A stretch of DNA of 64,000 bases. It comes from a virus. The stretch spans positions 62,001 to 126,000 of the IMG/VR virus record IMGVR_UViG_3300023172_000008; one strand, 5' to 3'. The notes under the pieces were generated by a model. The model saw only the letters and a list, made by a program, of their open reading frames with translations. It was not told the origin of the DNA and ran no database searches. The position numbers were made by a program, and so were the translations under genes. Below, in pieces: positions 36,532 through 45,800 of the stretch. Each line of letters starts with the position of its first letter. The first letter of the stretch is position 1.

Positions 36532-36585
36532 GCCGCAAGAGTGGCGGACTTATGGGGATCCAACCCCGTAGCACCTAGAACGTGC
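36532..36585 (+). promoter_or_regulatory. Structured 5' leader
   Basis: Three adjacent hairpins precede the ribosome site: CCGC 36533-36536 with GCGG 36544-36547; TATGGGG 36551-36557 with CCCCGTA 36564-36570 (one G-U pair); GCAC 36571-36574 with GTGC 36582-36585. They may stabilise the mRNA or regulate translation. Confidence 0.5.
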
Positions 36586-36612
36586 ATCGGACTTCTAATA
36601 AGGAGAAAACAA

Positions 36613-37053
36613 ATGGGAAGACCTATTAATAAAAGATATTTCGGAGCACCTACAGCAGGTGGTTCAGAAATTAAGGTCCAGTTTAACACAGGTAACGGTT
36701 CAACACCGGGTTACATTGTAAAACAAACTGGTTCAAAGCGTTTTAAAGTTTCAAATGCAGGCGGAACAGACACTGGTACTTGCTACCTAGTAGACAAAGC
36801 ATCAGCGGCTATCGCGGCAGGTGAAATGACTATTACAGTTGATGACGGTGGTACTGCTCGTCAAGTAACTAAAATTTCTGGTCGTGTTCTTACTATGGAC
36901 AACGGTTCAAGAATTAACTGGGACTTCACAGGTACTGGTGATACAGTAGCAGTTGAAGAAGCAGGTACAGGCATTGGCGCAGGTGTTGACGGAGATCTTG
37001 GTACAGCAGATGACGTACTAACAGGTGCTGACGATACTGAAGGCGATGGCTAA
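36613..37053 (+). CDS. Small virion structural protein, 146 aa
   Basis: A frame is open from 36541, but AAGGAGAAAAC places the start at the ATG 36613, giving MGRPINKRYFGAPTAGGSEI. The protein is strand-rich with Gly and Thr (FKVSNAGGTDTGTCYLVDKA, TRKISGR-like turns) and ends in an acidic Asp/Gly tail. Its start resembles short structural proteins that open fibre blocks of marine T4-like phages. Late-type promoter and strong ribosome site imply high expression, so a head or tail decoration protein is plausible. Followed by a strong hairpin. Confidence 0.72.
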   Translation: MGRPINKRYFGAPTAGGSEIKVQFNTGNGSTPGYIVKQTGSKRFKVSNAGGTDTGTCYLVDKASAAIAAGEMTITVDDGGTARQVTKISGRVLTMDNGSRINWDFTGTGDTVAVEEAGTGIGAGVDGDLGTADDVLTGADDTEGDG

Positions 37054-37067
37054 TAGATAGTACTATG

Positions 37068-37087
37068 GTGGGGGAGAAATCCCCCAC
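37068..37087 (+). terminator. Strong hairpin, possible terminator or mRNA stabiliser
   Basis: GTGGGGG (37068-37074) and CCCCCAC (37081-37087) form a 7-bp GC stem with a 6-base loop. There is no T-run after it, so it may protect or attenuate the transcript more than stop it. Confidence 0.5.
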
Positions 37088-37106
37088 TAACTTTAGGATT
37101 TAGTTA

Positions 37107-38075
37107 ATGAAACAATTTGTAACAACAGGCGATTATACAATAAAAGTACAAGAAGGCGGTACAGTAACTATTGATACTGGAAACTTGATTGGACAATTAT
37201 ACCTAACAGGTGATCTTGTTGTCAATGGTAATACTACAACTGTTTCATCAGCAAACTTGGAAGTTAACGATAATATTATTGTTATTAACAATGGCGAAAC
37301 TGGTGTTGGTGTAACACTTGGACAAGCAGGTATTAGAATTGACAGAGGTAGTTTGCCTGATACACAGATTTTGTTTGACGAAACAATTAACTGGAATGAT
37401 CCTGTTTCACAAACTATTAGAACAGGTGCATTTACATTAATTGACGAAAACGGTGGTAACATTGGATTACAAGTAAGAAGTATTACAACCGGTGGTGGTG
37501 ATTTATTTTTAATTAATAGTGGTACTGGTGTTATTAGTGTTAGTGGAACTAACAACTACGAAGATCAAATTACAGACGACGACGATATTCCTAATAAAAA
37601 ATATGTTGACAACGTTATTGCACAACAGGTTGCCGCGGCAAACTTTACAAGACTAAGAACAGGTACTGCAAGTTTAACAGAAGTTGAAGTGTTTGACAGT
37701 GAAACAACTGGACACCCAAGTAACTTTGCTGTTACTGTTGACAGTATTACTACAGCAAACTTCTATAATGATAGAACAGAAATGCATGATTTTAGATTTG
37801 TAAATTCTACTATTGAAACTACTAATAGTGGAGCAGATTTAACTTTAAGTGCGCCTGGCACAGGTTCTGTTGTAATTGATGACCAACTACATATTTTAGC
37901 AACACCTAGTGTTGATGATAATACTCTTGATCCGGCGGCTCCAACAGATGGTGTTAAAATTTATACTAAAACTCAAGACATTGGAAAAACTGGTATCTAT
38001 TATGTAAATAGTAATAGTACAAGAGATGAGTTAATAAGCAAAAACAGATCATTACTTTTAAGTATGATATTTTAA
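37107..38075 (+). CDS. Fibre-like structural protein, 322 aa
   Basis: Beta-rich protein with short repeats typical of phage fibres. It includes LYLTGDLVVNGNTTTVSSAN and LEVNDNIIVINNGETGVGVT (about residues 31-70), the same scheme as in the two ~490-aa paralogs further on. Near its end is ADLTLSAPGTGSVVIDDQL, matching 'GNNLILRASGTGAIVIDDM' of the 38958 gene. It probably forms part of a trimeric fibre or a fibre connector. No adhesin-specific residue can be named. Confidence 0.72.
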   Translation: MKQFVTTGDYTIKVQEGGTVTIDTGNLIGQLYLTGDLVVNGNTTTVSSANLEVNDNIIVINNGETGVGVTLGQAGIRIDRGSLPDTQILFDETINWNDPVSQTIRTGAFTLIDENGGNIGLQVRSITTGGGDLFLINSGTGVISVSGTNNYEDQITDDDDIPNKKYVDNVIAQQVAAANFTRLRTGTASLTEVEVFDSETTGHPSNFAVTVDSITTANFYNDRTEMHDFRFVNSTIETTNSGADLTLSAPGTGSVVIDDQLHILATPSVDDNTLDPAAPTDGVKIYTKTQDIGKTGIYYVNSNSTRDELISKNRSLLLSMIF

Positions 38076-38084
38076 GGATGTAAA

Positions 38085-38417
38085 ATGGCAATAGCACAAG
38101 CGGCAATTGGAAACACAGATACAACGGTACTAACTGTACCGCCTCAAACTCAGTATGCTATTACAACAGTTATGGTGTGTAATCATGCAGGTTATGATGC
38201 GGCAGGAACAAACGATTCGTCATTTGATTTGCATTTTGTAAAGAATACAGAACCAAAATCAAATACAAACATGGTTGTTAAAGAAATGCCTGTTCCAGGT
38301 GGAGAGACATTTACTTTTGATTCTGAAAAAATTATTTTAGAATCAGGCGATAGTGTAGTATTACTATCACAAGCACCATTGAATCTAAGTGTTACAGTAA
38401 GTTATTTGGAAGTTTAA
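38085..38417 (+). CDS. Small beta-sandwich virion protein, paralog 1
   Basis: A 110-aa protein with TVLTVPPQTQYAITTVMVCN (residues 13-32) and a C-terminal LNLSVTVSYLEV. The proteins at 42078 (ILTVPPASKVTAIGMSVANL, ending VDVILSYVEIV) and 54285 (LYTVPANTFGIVTLSICNRG) share the same plan, so three paralogs are spread through the fibre block. The fold should be a compact beta sandwich. Each follows or precedes a fibre gene, which suggests a collar, cap or fibre-joint role. Confidence 0.7.
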   Translation: MAIAQAAIGNTDTTVLTVPPQTQYAITTVMVCNHAGYDAAGTNDSSFDLHFVKNTEPKSNTNMVVKEMPVPGGETFTFDSEKIILESGDSVVLLSQAPLNLSVTVSYLEV

Positions 38418-38419
38418 TT

Positions 38420-38923
38420 ATGCGTTTTCTAAGAGCACAATCAACAAATGCAAGAGGAATCTATGGTAATAAAGATATCCGTAGAGACATTAACGGCAAG
38501 ATTGTCTTAGACAGTGATAATTCTGTTGTGGTTCCAATAGGAACAACTGCACAACGTCCTTCAAGTCCTGAAAACGGAATGATTAGATATAACTCAGATG
38601 AAAATGTATTTGAAGATTATGAAAATGGTAGTTGGGCGCCTATTAGACGTTTTGAACCAGCAACTATTGTACAACAAAATTTAGGTAACGGCAATGATGT
38701 TGAAACTAAATTTGGTCCGTTAAACAACGGCGATACTTATAACCCTGCTCCAGCATCAGCGGCAAATATTATTGTTACTATTGAAAACGTTTTTCAACTA
38801 GCAACTACAAACTATGTACTTGAACAAAACCCAAGCGGTTATGCCGCAGGTTGGTATGTAGTATTTGGTACTCCTGTTCCAACAGGTAAACCAGTAACAG
38901 TCCTACATAATTTCGACAAGTAA
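38420..38923 (+). CDS. Structural protein with fibre-repeat motif, 167 aa
   Basis: It starts two bases after the previous stop. Residues about 40-72 (VPIGTTAQRPSSPENGMIRY then NSDENVFEDYENGSWAPI) are the 'G..AQRP..P..GM.RYN...N.FE.Y..G.W' module that also occurs in the proteins at 38958 and 40599 (twice in the latter). This module is common at the ends of phage fibre proteins. The remaining C-terminal 90 residues form beta strands (NIIVTIENVFQLATTNYVLE). Probably a fibre end or connector. Confidence 0.7.
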   Translation: MRFLRAQSTNARGIYGNKDIRRDINGKIVLDSDNSVVVPIGTTAQRPSSPENGMIRYNSDENVFEDYENGSWAPIRRFEPATIVQQNLGNGNDVETKFGPLNNGDTYNPAPASAANIIVTIENVFQLATTNYVLEQNPSGYAAGWYVVFGTPVPTGKPVTVLHNFDK

Positions 38924-38927
38924 TTCC

Positions 38928-38935
38928 AATAAATA
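38928..38935 (+). promoter_or_regulatory. Late-type promoter motif
   Basis: AATAAATA 22 bases before the ATG at 38958, with AGAGGGAAC as ribosome site. Confidence 0.5.
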
Positions 38936-38957
38936 CTGTTAGAGGGAACATAACAGT

Positions 38958-40430
38958 ATGTCACAAATAGCAAGAATATCAGGTCCATTATTAGCATCGA
39001 ACTTAGTTCGAACACAGTCTGACCTAGCGTTTGAAACTGATCTACTTCATATTGGATCGAGTAATACACGAATAGGTGTCCTTACAAATTCTCCAACAGA
39101 CCTTGTACAAGTACTAGGACAGTCTTGGTACGGCGATGGTTATTTTACTAGAAAGACTTCGGGAAATATTGAAGTTAGTACAACTGGCGTAAGAGCAACA
39201 GTTGGAGATATTAATTTAAATTCTGCTAATTTAGTTAGAGCAGAACAGTTACATACTGACAATTTAGTTTTTAATAATAACGATATTACAAGTTTATCAA
39301 ACAGTGACATAAACTTTCAACCTCATGGAACAGGTATTACACACTTTAGAAAAAATGTAAACCATATTGGAGATATTGATGTTACTGGTAATGTTACTAT
39401 TCCAGGTAACTTATCTGTTGGCGGTAACTTTGTATTTGGTGATGAAGAAACAGATACAATTAATTTTAGTTTAGTAGATTTTTCACAAGACATAGTTCCT
39501 AATAGAACTGAGGATAATCTTAATTTAGGTAGCCCTACAAAAGTTTGGAATAACGTTACAGCCGCAAAAGCAAAATTTGGCGACATTGAAATTGATAATG
39601 ATTACATAACTACAACAAGTTCGGGTAATAACTTAATTTTAAGAGCAAGTGGTACGGGTGCTATTGTCATTGATGATATGAGAATTAGCGGTAGTACATT
39701 AACTACAACAAACTCAACAACATTTAATTTAGATCCGGGTGCTAACATCGGGATTAGCGGAGTTGGAGCACTAAATGTTCCGCACGGTACTGAAGCAGAA
39801 CGTCCTAACTTGTTTAGAGATGTTCGTTATAATACAACTACAAATTTCTTTGAATTATTTTCAAGTGCATATACTCCGTTAAGGGGTATTTGGAGTGAAG
39901 ATAGACAGACTTATGTACTAGCAAATGCTGGAAACTATTTCGATTTTACAACAAATGGTGTTACAAATCATACATTGACAGATTTAGGAATTGTGTCAAC
40001 TAGATTAGTTTCTCAGGATAATCTAACATTTGATAACGGAACTATTAGTAGCCAAGTAACTAATTCAGATATTAATCTAGTACCAAGTTCAGGTACAGTT
40101 AGAATGTATGATTTAGATTTTAATGGTGCTACTATTACTAACACAAGTCTAACGAATGATTTTGTGTTTACTAGAACAAATAATGTACCTACGCAATACG
40201 GTCGTGTTGAATTTGCAGATACTGGCGGATTTGTAATTCCTTCGGGGTCATTAGCGGCAAGACCGGGTGGTGCAACACTACAAGAAGGTACTACACGTTT
40301 TAACGTTACCCTAGGATATCTTGAAACTTATGCTGATGGTAATTGGAATAACGTTTCGGGTGCAGGTGATACAGTTAATGAAGACTACATGGAAGAATTA
40401 GGCTTTATCTATACCTTAGCACTAGGTTAA
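38958..40430 (+). CDS. Fibre-like structural protein, paralog A (490 aa)
   Basis: The N-terminus ARISGPLLASNLVRTQSDLA then FETDLLHIGSSNTRIGV (residues 5-41) is shared with the next large gene (GRISGPLLKQNLLRNGVDLA, FETDLLYLDVNNRKIGV), so it is likely the domain that attaches to the virion. The body has repeated 'DI.VTGNVT.PGNL.VGG' and 'N.L.L...GTGA.VIDD' units that fit a beta-helical shaft. A 'GTEAERPNLFRDVRYN' module is near 275. It ends with a helical MEELGFIYTLALG. Duplicate of the following gene with diverged tip. Confidence 0.78.
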   Translation: MSQIARISGPLLASNLVRTQSDLAFETDLLHIGSSNTRIGVLTNSPTDLVQVLGQSWYGDGYFTRKTSGNIEVSTTGVRATVGDINLNSANLVRAEQLHTDNLVFNNNDITSLSNSDINFQPHGTGITHFRKNVNHIGDIDVTGNVTIPGNLSVGGNFVFGDEETDTINFSLVDFSQDIVPNRTEDNLNLGSPTKVWNNVTAAKAKFGDIEIDNDYITTTSSGNNLILRASGTGAIVIDDMRISGSTLTTTNSTTFNLDPGANIGISGVGALNVPHGTEAERPNLFRDVRYNTTTNFFELFSSAYTPLRGIWSEDRQTYVLANAGNYFDFTTNGVTNHTLTDLGIVSTRLVSQDNLTFDNGTISSQVTNSDINLVPSSGTVRMYDLDFNGATITNTSLTNDFVFTRTNNVPTQYGRVEFADTGGFVIPSGSLAARPGGATLQEGTTRFNVTLGYLETYADGNWNNVSGAGDTVNEDYMEELGFIYTLALG

Positions 40431-40441
40431 TATCCATTTTC

Positions 40442-40449
40442 GATAAATA
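40442..40449 (+). promoter_or_regulatory. Late-type promoter motif
   Basis: GATAAATA eight bases before the leader hairpin at 40457, opening the second fibre unit. Confidence 0.6.
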
Positions 40450-40456
40450 CTATTAA

Positions 40457-40503
40457 CATACTACAAGACCGATTAAGGGAGAGAGACCCTTAGTTGTAGT
40501 ATG
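40457..40503 (+). promoter_or_regulatory. Long two-part hairpin in an mRNA leader
   Basis: CATACTACAA (40457-40466) pairs perfectly with TTGTAGTATG (40494-40503). Inside, TAAGGG (40474-40479) pairs with CCCTTA (40487-40492), leaving a 7-base bulge on one side only. It lies at the very start of the transcript from 40442, about 100 bases before the start codon, a place for an RNA stability or regulatory element. Confidence 0.6.
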
Positions 40504-40598
40504 GGACATACTGTGGTTAGCCAGCAAAGAGCCGAGCAATAATGTAAGGATGAAAATTAGGCTAGAGGGACAGGATCCCCGTATTGAGGAGCAATAAA

Positions 40599-42074
40599 GT
40601 GGCTGTAGGTCGTATTTCGGGTCCGCTTTTAAAGCAAAATCTTCTTCGTAATGGAGTTGATTTAGCATTTGAAACGGATTTACTTTACTTAGATGTTAAT
40701 AACCGCAAGATCGGCGTCAATACCGCTAGTCCACAATACGATTTAGATATTAACGGAACACTAAGATCAATTGATTCAGTAACTTCAGGTACTGCTTATG
40801 TCGGCGATGTACGTATAAGTGGTAATACTGTTGAAACAACTGGAAACACATTACAACTACAAACAGTAGGATCAGACAAAGTTACTTCATTAAAAACTTT
40901 TGAAGTAGACGATTTAAGATTTCAAACAAACGTAATTTCTACAACAGTATCAAATGCTGATATTGATATTTTTCCAGACGGAACTGGAGAAGTTAACATT
41001 ACAGGTCATACTAATATTACAGGTAATTTAGATGTTACAGGAAATATTAATGCTAGTGGTGATGTAACAGTTGCAGGTAACGTTGTAATAGGCGATGAAG
41101 CAACAGATACTATTAGCATTAATGCAGGTATTACTTCAGATTTATTACCAGATCAAACTGCAACATACAACTTAGGTACACCAGCAAAAACATGGAATAG
41201 TATTCATGCTGGAAGTGCTTACATTGATGACATTCAAATCGATACTGGTGTAATTCAAAACACAGTTTCAAATGCAGATTTAGAATTACGTTACGCAGGT
41301 AATGGATCTGTTATTATTGACGATTTTATTTTTAAAGGTAGCAGAATTAGTTCTGCTAATGATATTACTATTGCACCTGCAAGTGGTGTAATGGATATTG
41401 ACGCTACTGGATCTATTAGAATTCCGTCAGGCACAACAGCACAAAGACCAGCAATTCCAGCAGTTGGTATGATTCGTTATAACACAGATACAAATAAGTT
41501 TGAAGGTTATGACGGTAACTGGATTGTACTAACAGGAGTATATGACCTAGATGCTGACACATATATTACAGCAGAATTAACACCAGGTGCAAATGATGAT
41601 ACTATTAGATTTTATGCAGGTGGTTCACTAATTGCTACAGTTACACAACAAGAATTTAATGTTGCTAGATTACAAGTTGACAGTATAAGACTTGACGGTA
41701 ACACTATCAGTACAACAACTGCTAATACAGACTTAATTTTATCACCAAACGGTACAGGCGGTGTACAAATTGGTGATGTTAATATTAGTGGAAGTACTAT
41801 AAATAATACTGTAGCCGGCGGTGCTTTAACGTTTTCTAGCCCAAATGGAGGCTATTTTAAGTTTGACGGTACTGAAGGGTTTGTTGTTCCGGTAGGTACT
41901 GGTGCTCAAAGACACCCTTCACCAGTTATTGGTATGATGCGTTGGAATACAACAGACGGAAGATTAGAAATTTATGATGGTACACAATGGGATTCAGTTG
42001 CAGGTAGTTCAGGTGCTGTTTCACAAACAGATGCACAGAACATTGCATTGGAGTTAGTACTAAGTTTAGGATAA
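40599..42074 (+). CDS. Fibre-like structural protein, paralog B (491 aa)
   Basis: A TTG opens this frame at 40584, but GAGGAG (40586-40591) is correctly spaced for GTG at 40599, which also aligns the start with paralog A. The shared N-terminal GRISGPLLKQNLLRNGVDLA is followed by shaft repeats (GHTNITGNLDVTGNINASGD, VTVAGNVVIGDEATDTISI). Two 'AQRP..P..GM.R.N...' modules occur, near 285 and 425. The C-terminus QTDAQNIALELVLSLG is helical, as in paralog A. Tandem duplication and divergence of a virion fibre is the simplest explanation. Confidence 0.8.
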   Translation: MAVGRISGPLLKQNLLRNGVDLAFETDLLYLDVNNRKIGVNTASPQYDLDINGTLRSIDSVTSGTAYVGDVRISGNTVETTGNTLQLQTVGSDKVTSLKTFEVDDLRFQTNVISTTVSNADIDIFPDGTGEVNITGHTNITGNLDVTGNINASGDVTVAGNVVIGDEATDTISINAGITSDLLPDQTATYNLGTPAKTWNSIHAGSAYIDDIQIDTGVIQNTVSNADLELRYAGNGSVIIDDFIFKGSRISSANDITIAPASGVMDIDATGSIRIPSGTTAQRPAIPAVGMIRYNTDTNKFEGYDGNWIVLTGVYDLDADTYITAELTPGANDDTIRFYAGGSLIATVTQQEFNVARLQVDSIRLDGNTISTTTANTDLILSPNGTGGVQIGDVNISGSTINNTVAGGALTFSSPNGGYFKFDGTEGFVVPVGTGAQRHPSPVIGMMRWNTTDGRLEIYDGTQWDSVAGSSGAVSQTDAQNIALELVLSLG

Positions 42075-42077
42075 GAT

Positions 42078-42407
42078 ATGGCAACATTTTTTAGAAACAA
42101 AGTAGAAAAAAGCGTAGGAACACAACCAATTTCAATACTAACTGTGCCACCGGCATCGAAAGTTACAGCAATTGGTATGTCAGTTGCTAATCTACTAGAC
42201 GGTAATACTAGAGTTAGTATTCAAATTAAAGACGATACAAGTGTATTAGGATATTATATCAAAGATGTTATGATTGCACCTAATGCGGCCTTAAGGGCAA
42301 TTAATGGTGGTGAGAAATTAGTCTTACCAGGAAATAATGAAGTAGTAGTTACAGCAGATCAAGATGATGCTGTTGACGTAATTCTTAGTTACGTGGAGAT
42401 TGTATAA
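42078..42407 (+). CDS. Small beta-sandwich virion protein, paralog 2
   Basis: A 109-aa member of the trio described at 38085. It starts 3 bases after paralog B of the fibres and overlaps the next start by one base. This repeats the order 'fibre, small beta protein' and suggests that the two act as a pair. Key stretch: ILTVPPASKVTAIGMSVANL, and NEVVVTADQDDAVDVILSYV near the end. Confidence 0.7.
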   Translation: MATFFRNKVEKSVGTQPISILTVPPASKVTAIGMSVANLLDGNTRVSIQIKDDTSVLGYYIKDVMIAPNAALRAINGGEKLVLPGNNEVVVTADQDDAVDVILSYVEIV

Positions 42408-42805
42408 TGGTACAATATGTAGGATCAGCACCGTTAGAAGGACAAACTAGCGATAGATATTTTTATGCATTGCGTAGGGACGATGACGGACAACTTTTTA
42501 TTGCAAAGGTTGATATTGCTTCTCCTACAGACGAGTTGCAAGTTAATAGACCAGGTGGTCCAGATGGTAACTTTGCAGAATGGCAAACTGGTGAAGACTT
42601 CTTTGAGGGAAGAAACCCTAATCACGAACTAGTTTTTGATAACTTAAACTATGAACAAATGCGTTGGGATGAAAAGAACATTTATTATTATGTAAATGAT
42701 TCTGGAGAATTGGTGTTACGTATTAACACTAAATATGATTATGATGATACAATTTCAGCAGATCACTTACCATTTGGTTCAAATGCAACAGGATATAGTG
42801 GATAA
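42407..42805 (+). CDS. Hypothetical structural protein, 132 aa
   Basis: Aromatic- and Asp-rich protein (SDRYFYALRRDDDGQLFIAK, residues 15-34; MRWDEKNIYYYVNDSGELVL, about 85-104) with predicted beta strands. Its stop overlaps the start of the giant fibre gene (TAATG), which implies co-translation and perhaps physical association. No family recognised. Hydrophilic, no membrane segments. Confidence 0.7.
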   Translation: MVQYVGSAPLEGQTSDRYFYALRRDDDGQLFIAKVDIASPTDELQVNRPGGPDGNFAEWQTGEDFFEGRNPNHELVFDNLNYEQMRWDEKNIYYYVNDSGELVLRINTKYDYDDTISADHLPFGSNATGYSG

Positions 42806-45800
42806 TGGCTGAATTTAACCTAGCAAGAATTAGATATACATGGAAAAATATATGGTTGCAAGGTGCGACATATATTAAAGATGATATTATTAGACATGGT
42901 GGTAACACTTATGTTTGTATGGTTGGTCACACATCAAGTCAAACAAGTTTTGATCTTGATCTAAGTGCTGATCCACCTAAATGGTTAAAAATGGCAGATG
43001 GTTACCAATGGAAAGGTAACTGGGTTGTTGACACACTTTATAAAGAAAACGATCTATTTAAATATGATGGTATTGTATATAGAGTAACACAAGAACATAG
43101 ATCAAACGAAGACGCCGCAATTGGTATTACCGAAGATGAAGATAAACTTATTGGATTCGCCGCTACTACTAATTGGAGAAGAGACTGGACTCCGTTAACA
43201 AGATATAGAAAAAATGATGTTATCTTATATGGTGGTTATGCTTACAACTGTATTCAGGAACACACATCATCATCAGTAGTTTCTGGTCTTGAAGTAGACG
43301 CAGATAAATGGCAAATTATTTTCAGAGGCGACAATTTTAGAATTGAATGGCGCCCTTCAACTAGATACAGATATAATGATGTAGTACGTTATGGTGCTAT
43401 CATTTACAGATGTATCGCAGGACACACTTCAGATTCAAACCCACTAAACGGGCTTGAACAAGACTTAGCACATTGGGAAATTGTAATTTCTGGTGTACGT
43501 TATTTAGGCGGTTGGCAAGATGCTGGCGACTCAGTAGGTGTACATTACAGAGTAGGCGACCTTGTCAAGTGGGGTCCTACTATTTGGCGTTGTACAGAAC
43601 ATCATACATCAACAGGTAACTTCCAAGAAGATTTCTTTGATATTTGGATGCCTGGCATGGGTTTTGAAAACGAATGGTCGGCTACAACATATTATCAACC
43701 AGGTGACGTAGTTAACTACGGTGGATATACATATACATCAATGACTAATAACGTTGGTAGTGCGCCAAGTGTAACAGGTGTATTCTACGAAGGCGAAAGT
43801 TTACAAGGTCAATACGATTGGGAATTATTAATTACCGGTTATAAAATGACAGGCGAATGGGAAGCCGGCATTGAATATAAAACTGGTAGTGTTGTAAGAA
43901 ATAAAGGTTTTGTTTATATTGCTGTACAAGATAGCCAAGGTGTTCAACCAGATGCACTAGATCCTGAATGGAGAGGATATTACGATCCGGGTTCAACAAG
44001 ATCTGCAGAAGGGTCTGTTTCAATGTACTGGCAGTTAGTATTAACTGGTCCTTACTACAGAGGCGAATGGTATTCAGATCAAGATTATGTATTAGGTGAC
44101 ATTGTTGTTCAAGCGGGAACAACTTGGAAATGTGTACAAGCACACGAAGGTGACGATTCAACACTAGTTGAACCAGCATTAGATAACGGAAGTTATTGGG
44201 AGAAAATGCTTCAAGGTTCGCCTGGTAACGTAATGCAACACAGAGGTGACCTAAGAGGTCACGATGGAACCGACCATGCTAGAATTACTATTGGTGATCC
44301 AGGAGATGCATTAAAACAAGTTAACGATCAAGCAACTTGGGAACCATTTGGACAAACACCAAAGGTTTATTATGTTGCTACATCAGGTAGAGATGCTAGT
44401 GGATTTGGATTAAGTTCAACATCACCATTTAGATCAGTTAAGTATGCAACACAATATATCTTAGCAGACGAAGCCGCAAGAGCGCCAGCAACAATTTTTG
44501 TTGCAACAGGAATTTATGAAGAAATTCTTCCAATTAAAGTTCCGGCAAATGTTGCTATTGTTGGCGATGAACTAAGAAGTACTACAATTAAACCAGCATT
44601 AAACAACGAAGAAAGAGATATGTTTCAAGTGCGTAACGGTTGTGGTATTAGAAATATGACCCTACAAGGATTACGTGGATCATTAGGTGAGCCTAATGTG
44701 TATGGTGCTCAAGTTCCAACAGCAGGTGCATTCGTAGCACTTGATCCGGGAACAGGCCCAGACGATACAAGTGTTTGGGTTACAAATAAATCAACATACG
44801 TACAAAACGTAACAACAATCGGTCATGGATGTGTAGGTCTTAAAGTTGATGGAGAATTACATGACGGTGGTAATAAATCTATTGTTGCAAACGACTTTAC
44901 ACAAGTAATTTCAGAAGGCATTGGAGCCTGGGCAAACAAAGACGGCAGAATGGAACTTGTTTCCGTGTTCACTTATTACTGCCATATTGGTTACTATTGT
45001 ACAGCAGGTGGTAAAATTCGTGCTACAGTTGGTAATAACTCTTATGGTAAGTTTGGTTCTTTTGCTGAAGGTGAACTAGCAAGTGAAAGTCCTATTACTG
45101 CTACAGTAAACAACAGATACTATGATGCCGAAGCACCAACAGTATACAGTAACGCAAATAAAATTTTTGCAATTGGTTATACACACGCCGGCGGCCATTA
45201 TACAGATGTTACATTTAATATTACAGGTTCAGGTAGCGGAGTTAGTGTAGATAATAACTTTGCTGAATTAAGAAACGGATCGATAAGTGAAATTAGATTA
45301 CTTGATCCAGGTGATTCATCACCAACAGGTGGTAGAGGACATATTACAGGTATCAGAAACTCGGCACAAGGCGGAGACAATATTTCAATTACTATTGCAC
45401 AATCAGATAACAATGGTCCTGATTACTATGTTGGTAGAGCAGTACTAGCAGTTAGCAACATTTCGGGAGCAGATCCAAATAGAGTAGATGATCCAGAATT
45501 GTTCCCACAAACGTATACTAATGTATCAGGTACATCTAATAATATTTTTGCTAGTGTAGGTACGTTTAATATTACAGTTGACGAAACTGGAAACATTACA
45601 GCAATAGTACCAATTAATGGCGGACACAGTCATAGGGTTGGTGATCAAATTACAATTTCAGATGCTGATTTAGGCGACCACGGTGGCGCTGATGTTTCGT
45701 TTACAGTTTCTGAAATTTCACCAGGTATGAGAATTATTATTGAAGAAGGTGAAGGTGTTGGTCAATATGGAATTATTGATGAATACTTTGTTACAACAAA

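Noticed and set aside
36541-36612. Longer form of the 146-aa structural protein
   Set aside because: The extension runs through the hairpin leader, and AAGGAG is placed for the ATG at 36613.
40584-40598. TTG start of fibre paralog B
   Set aside because: The ribosome site lies inside this extension; GTG at 40599 fits spacing and the paralog alignment.
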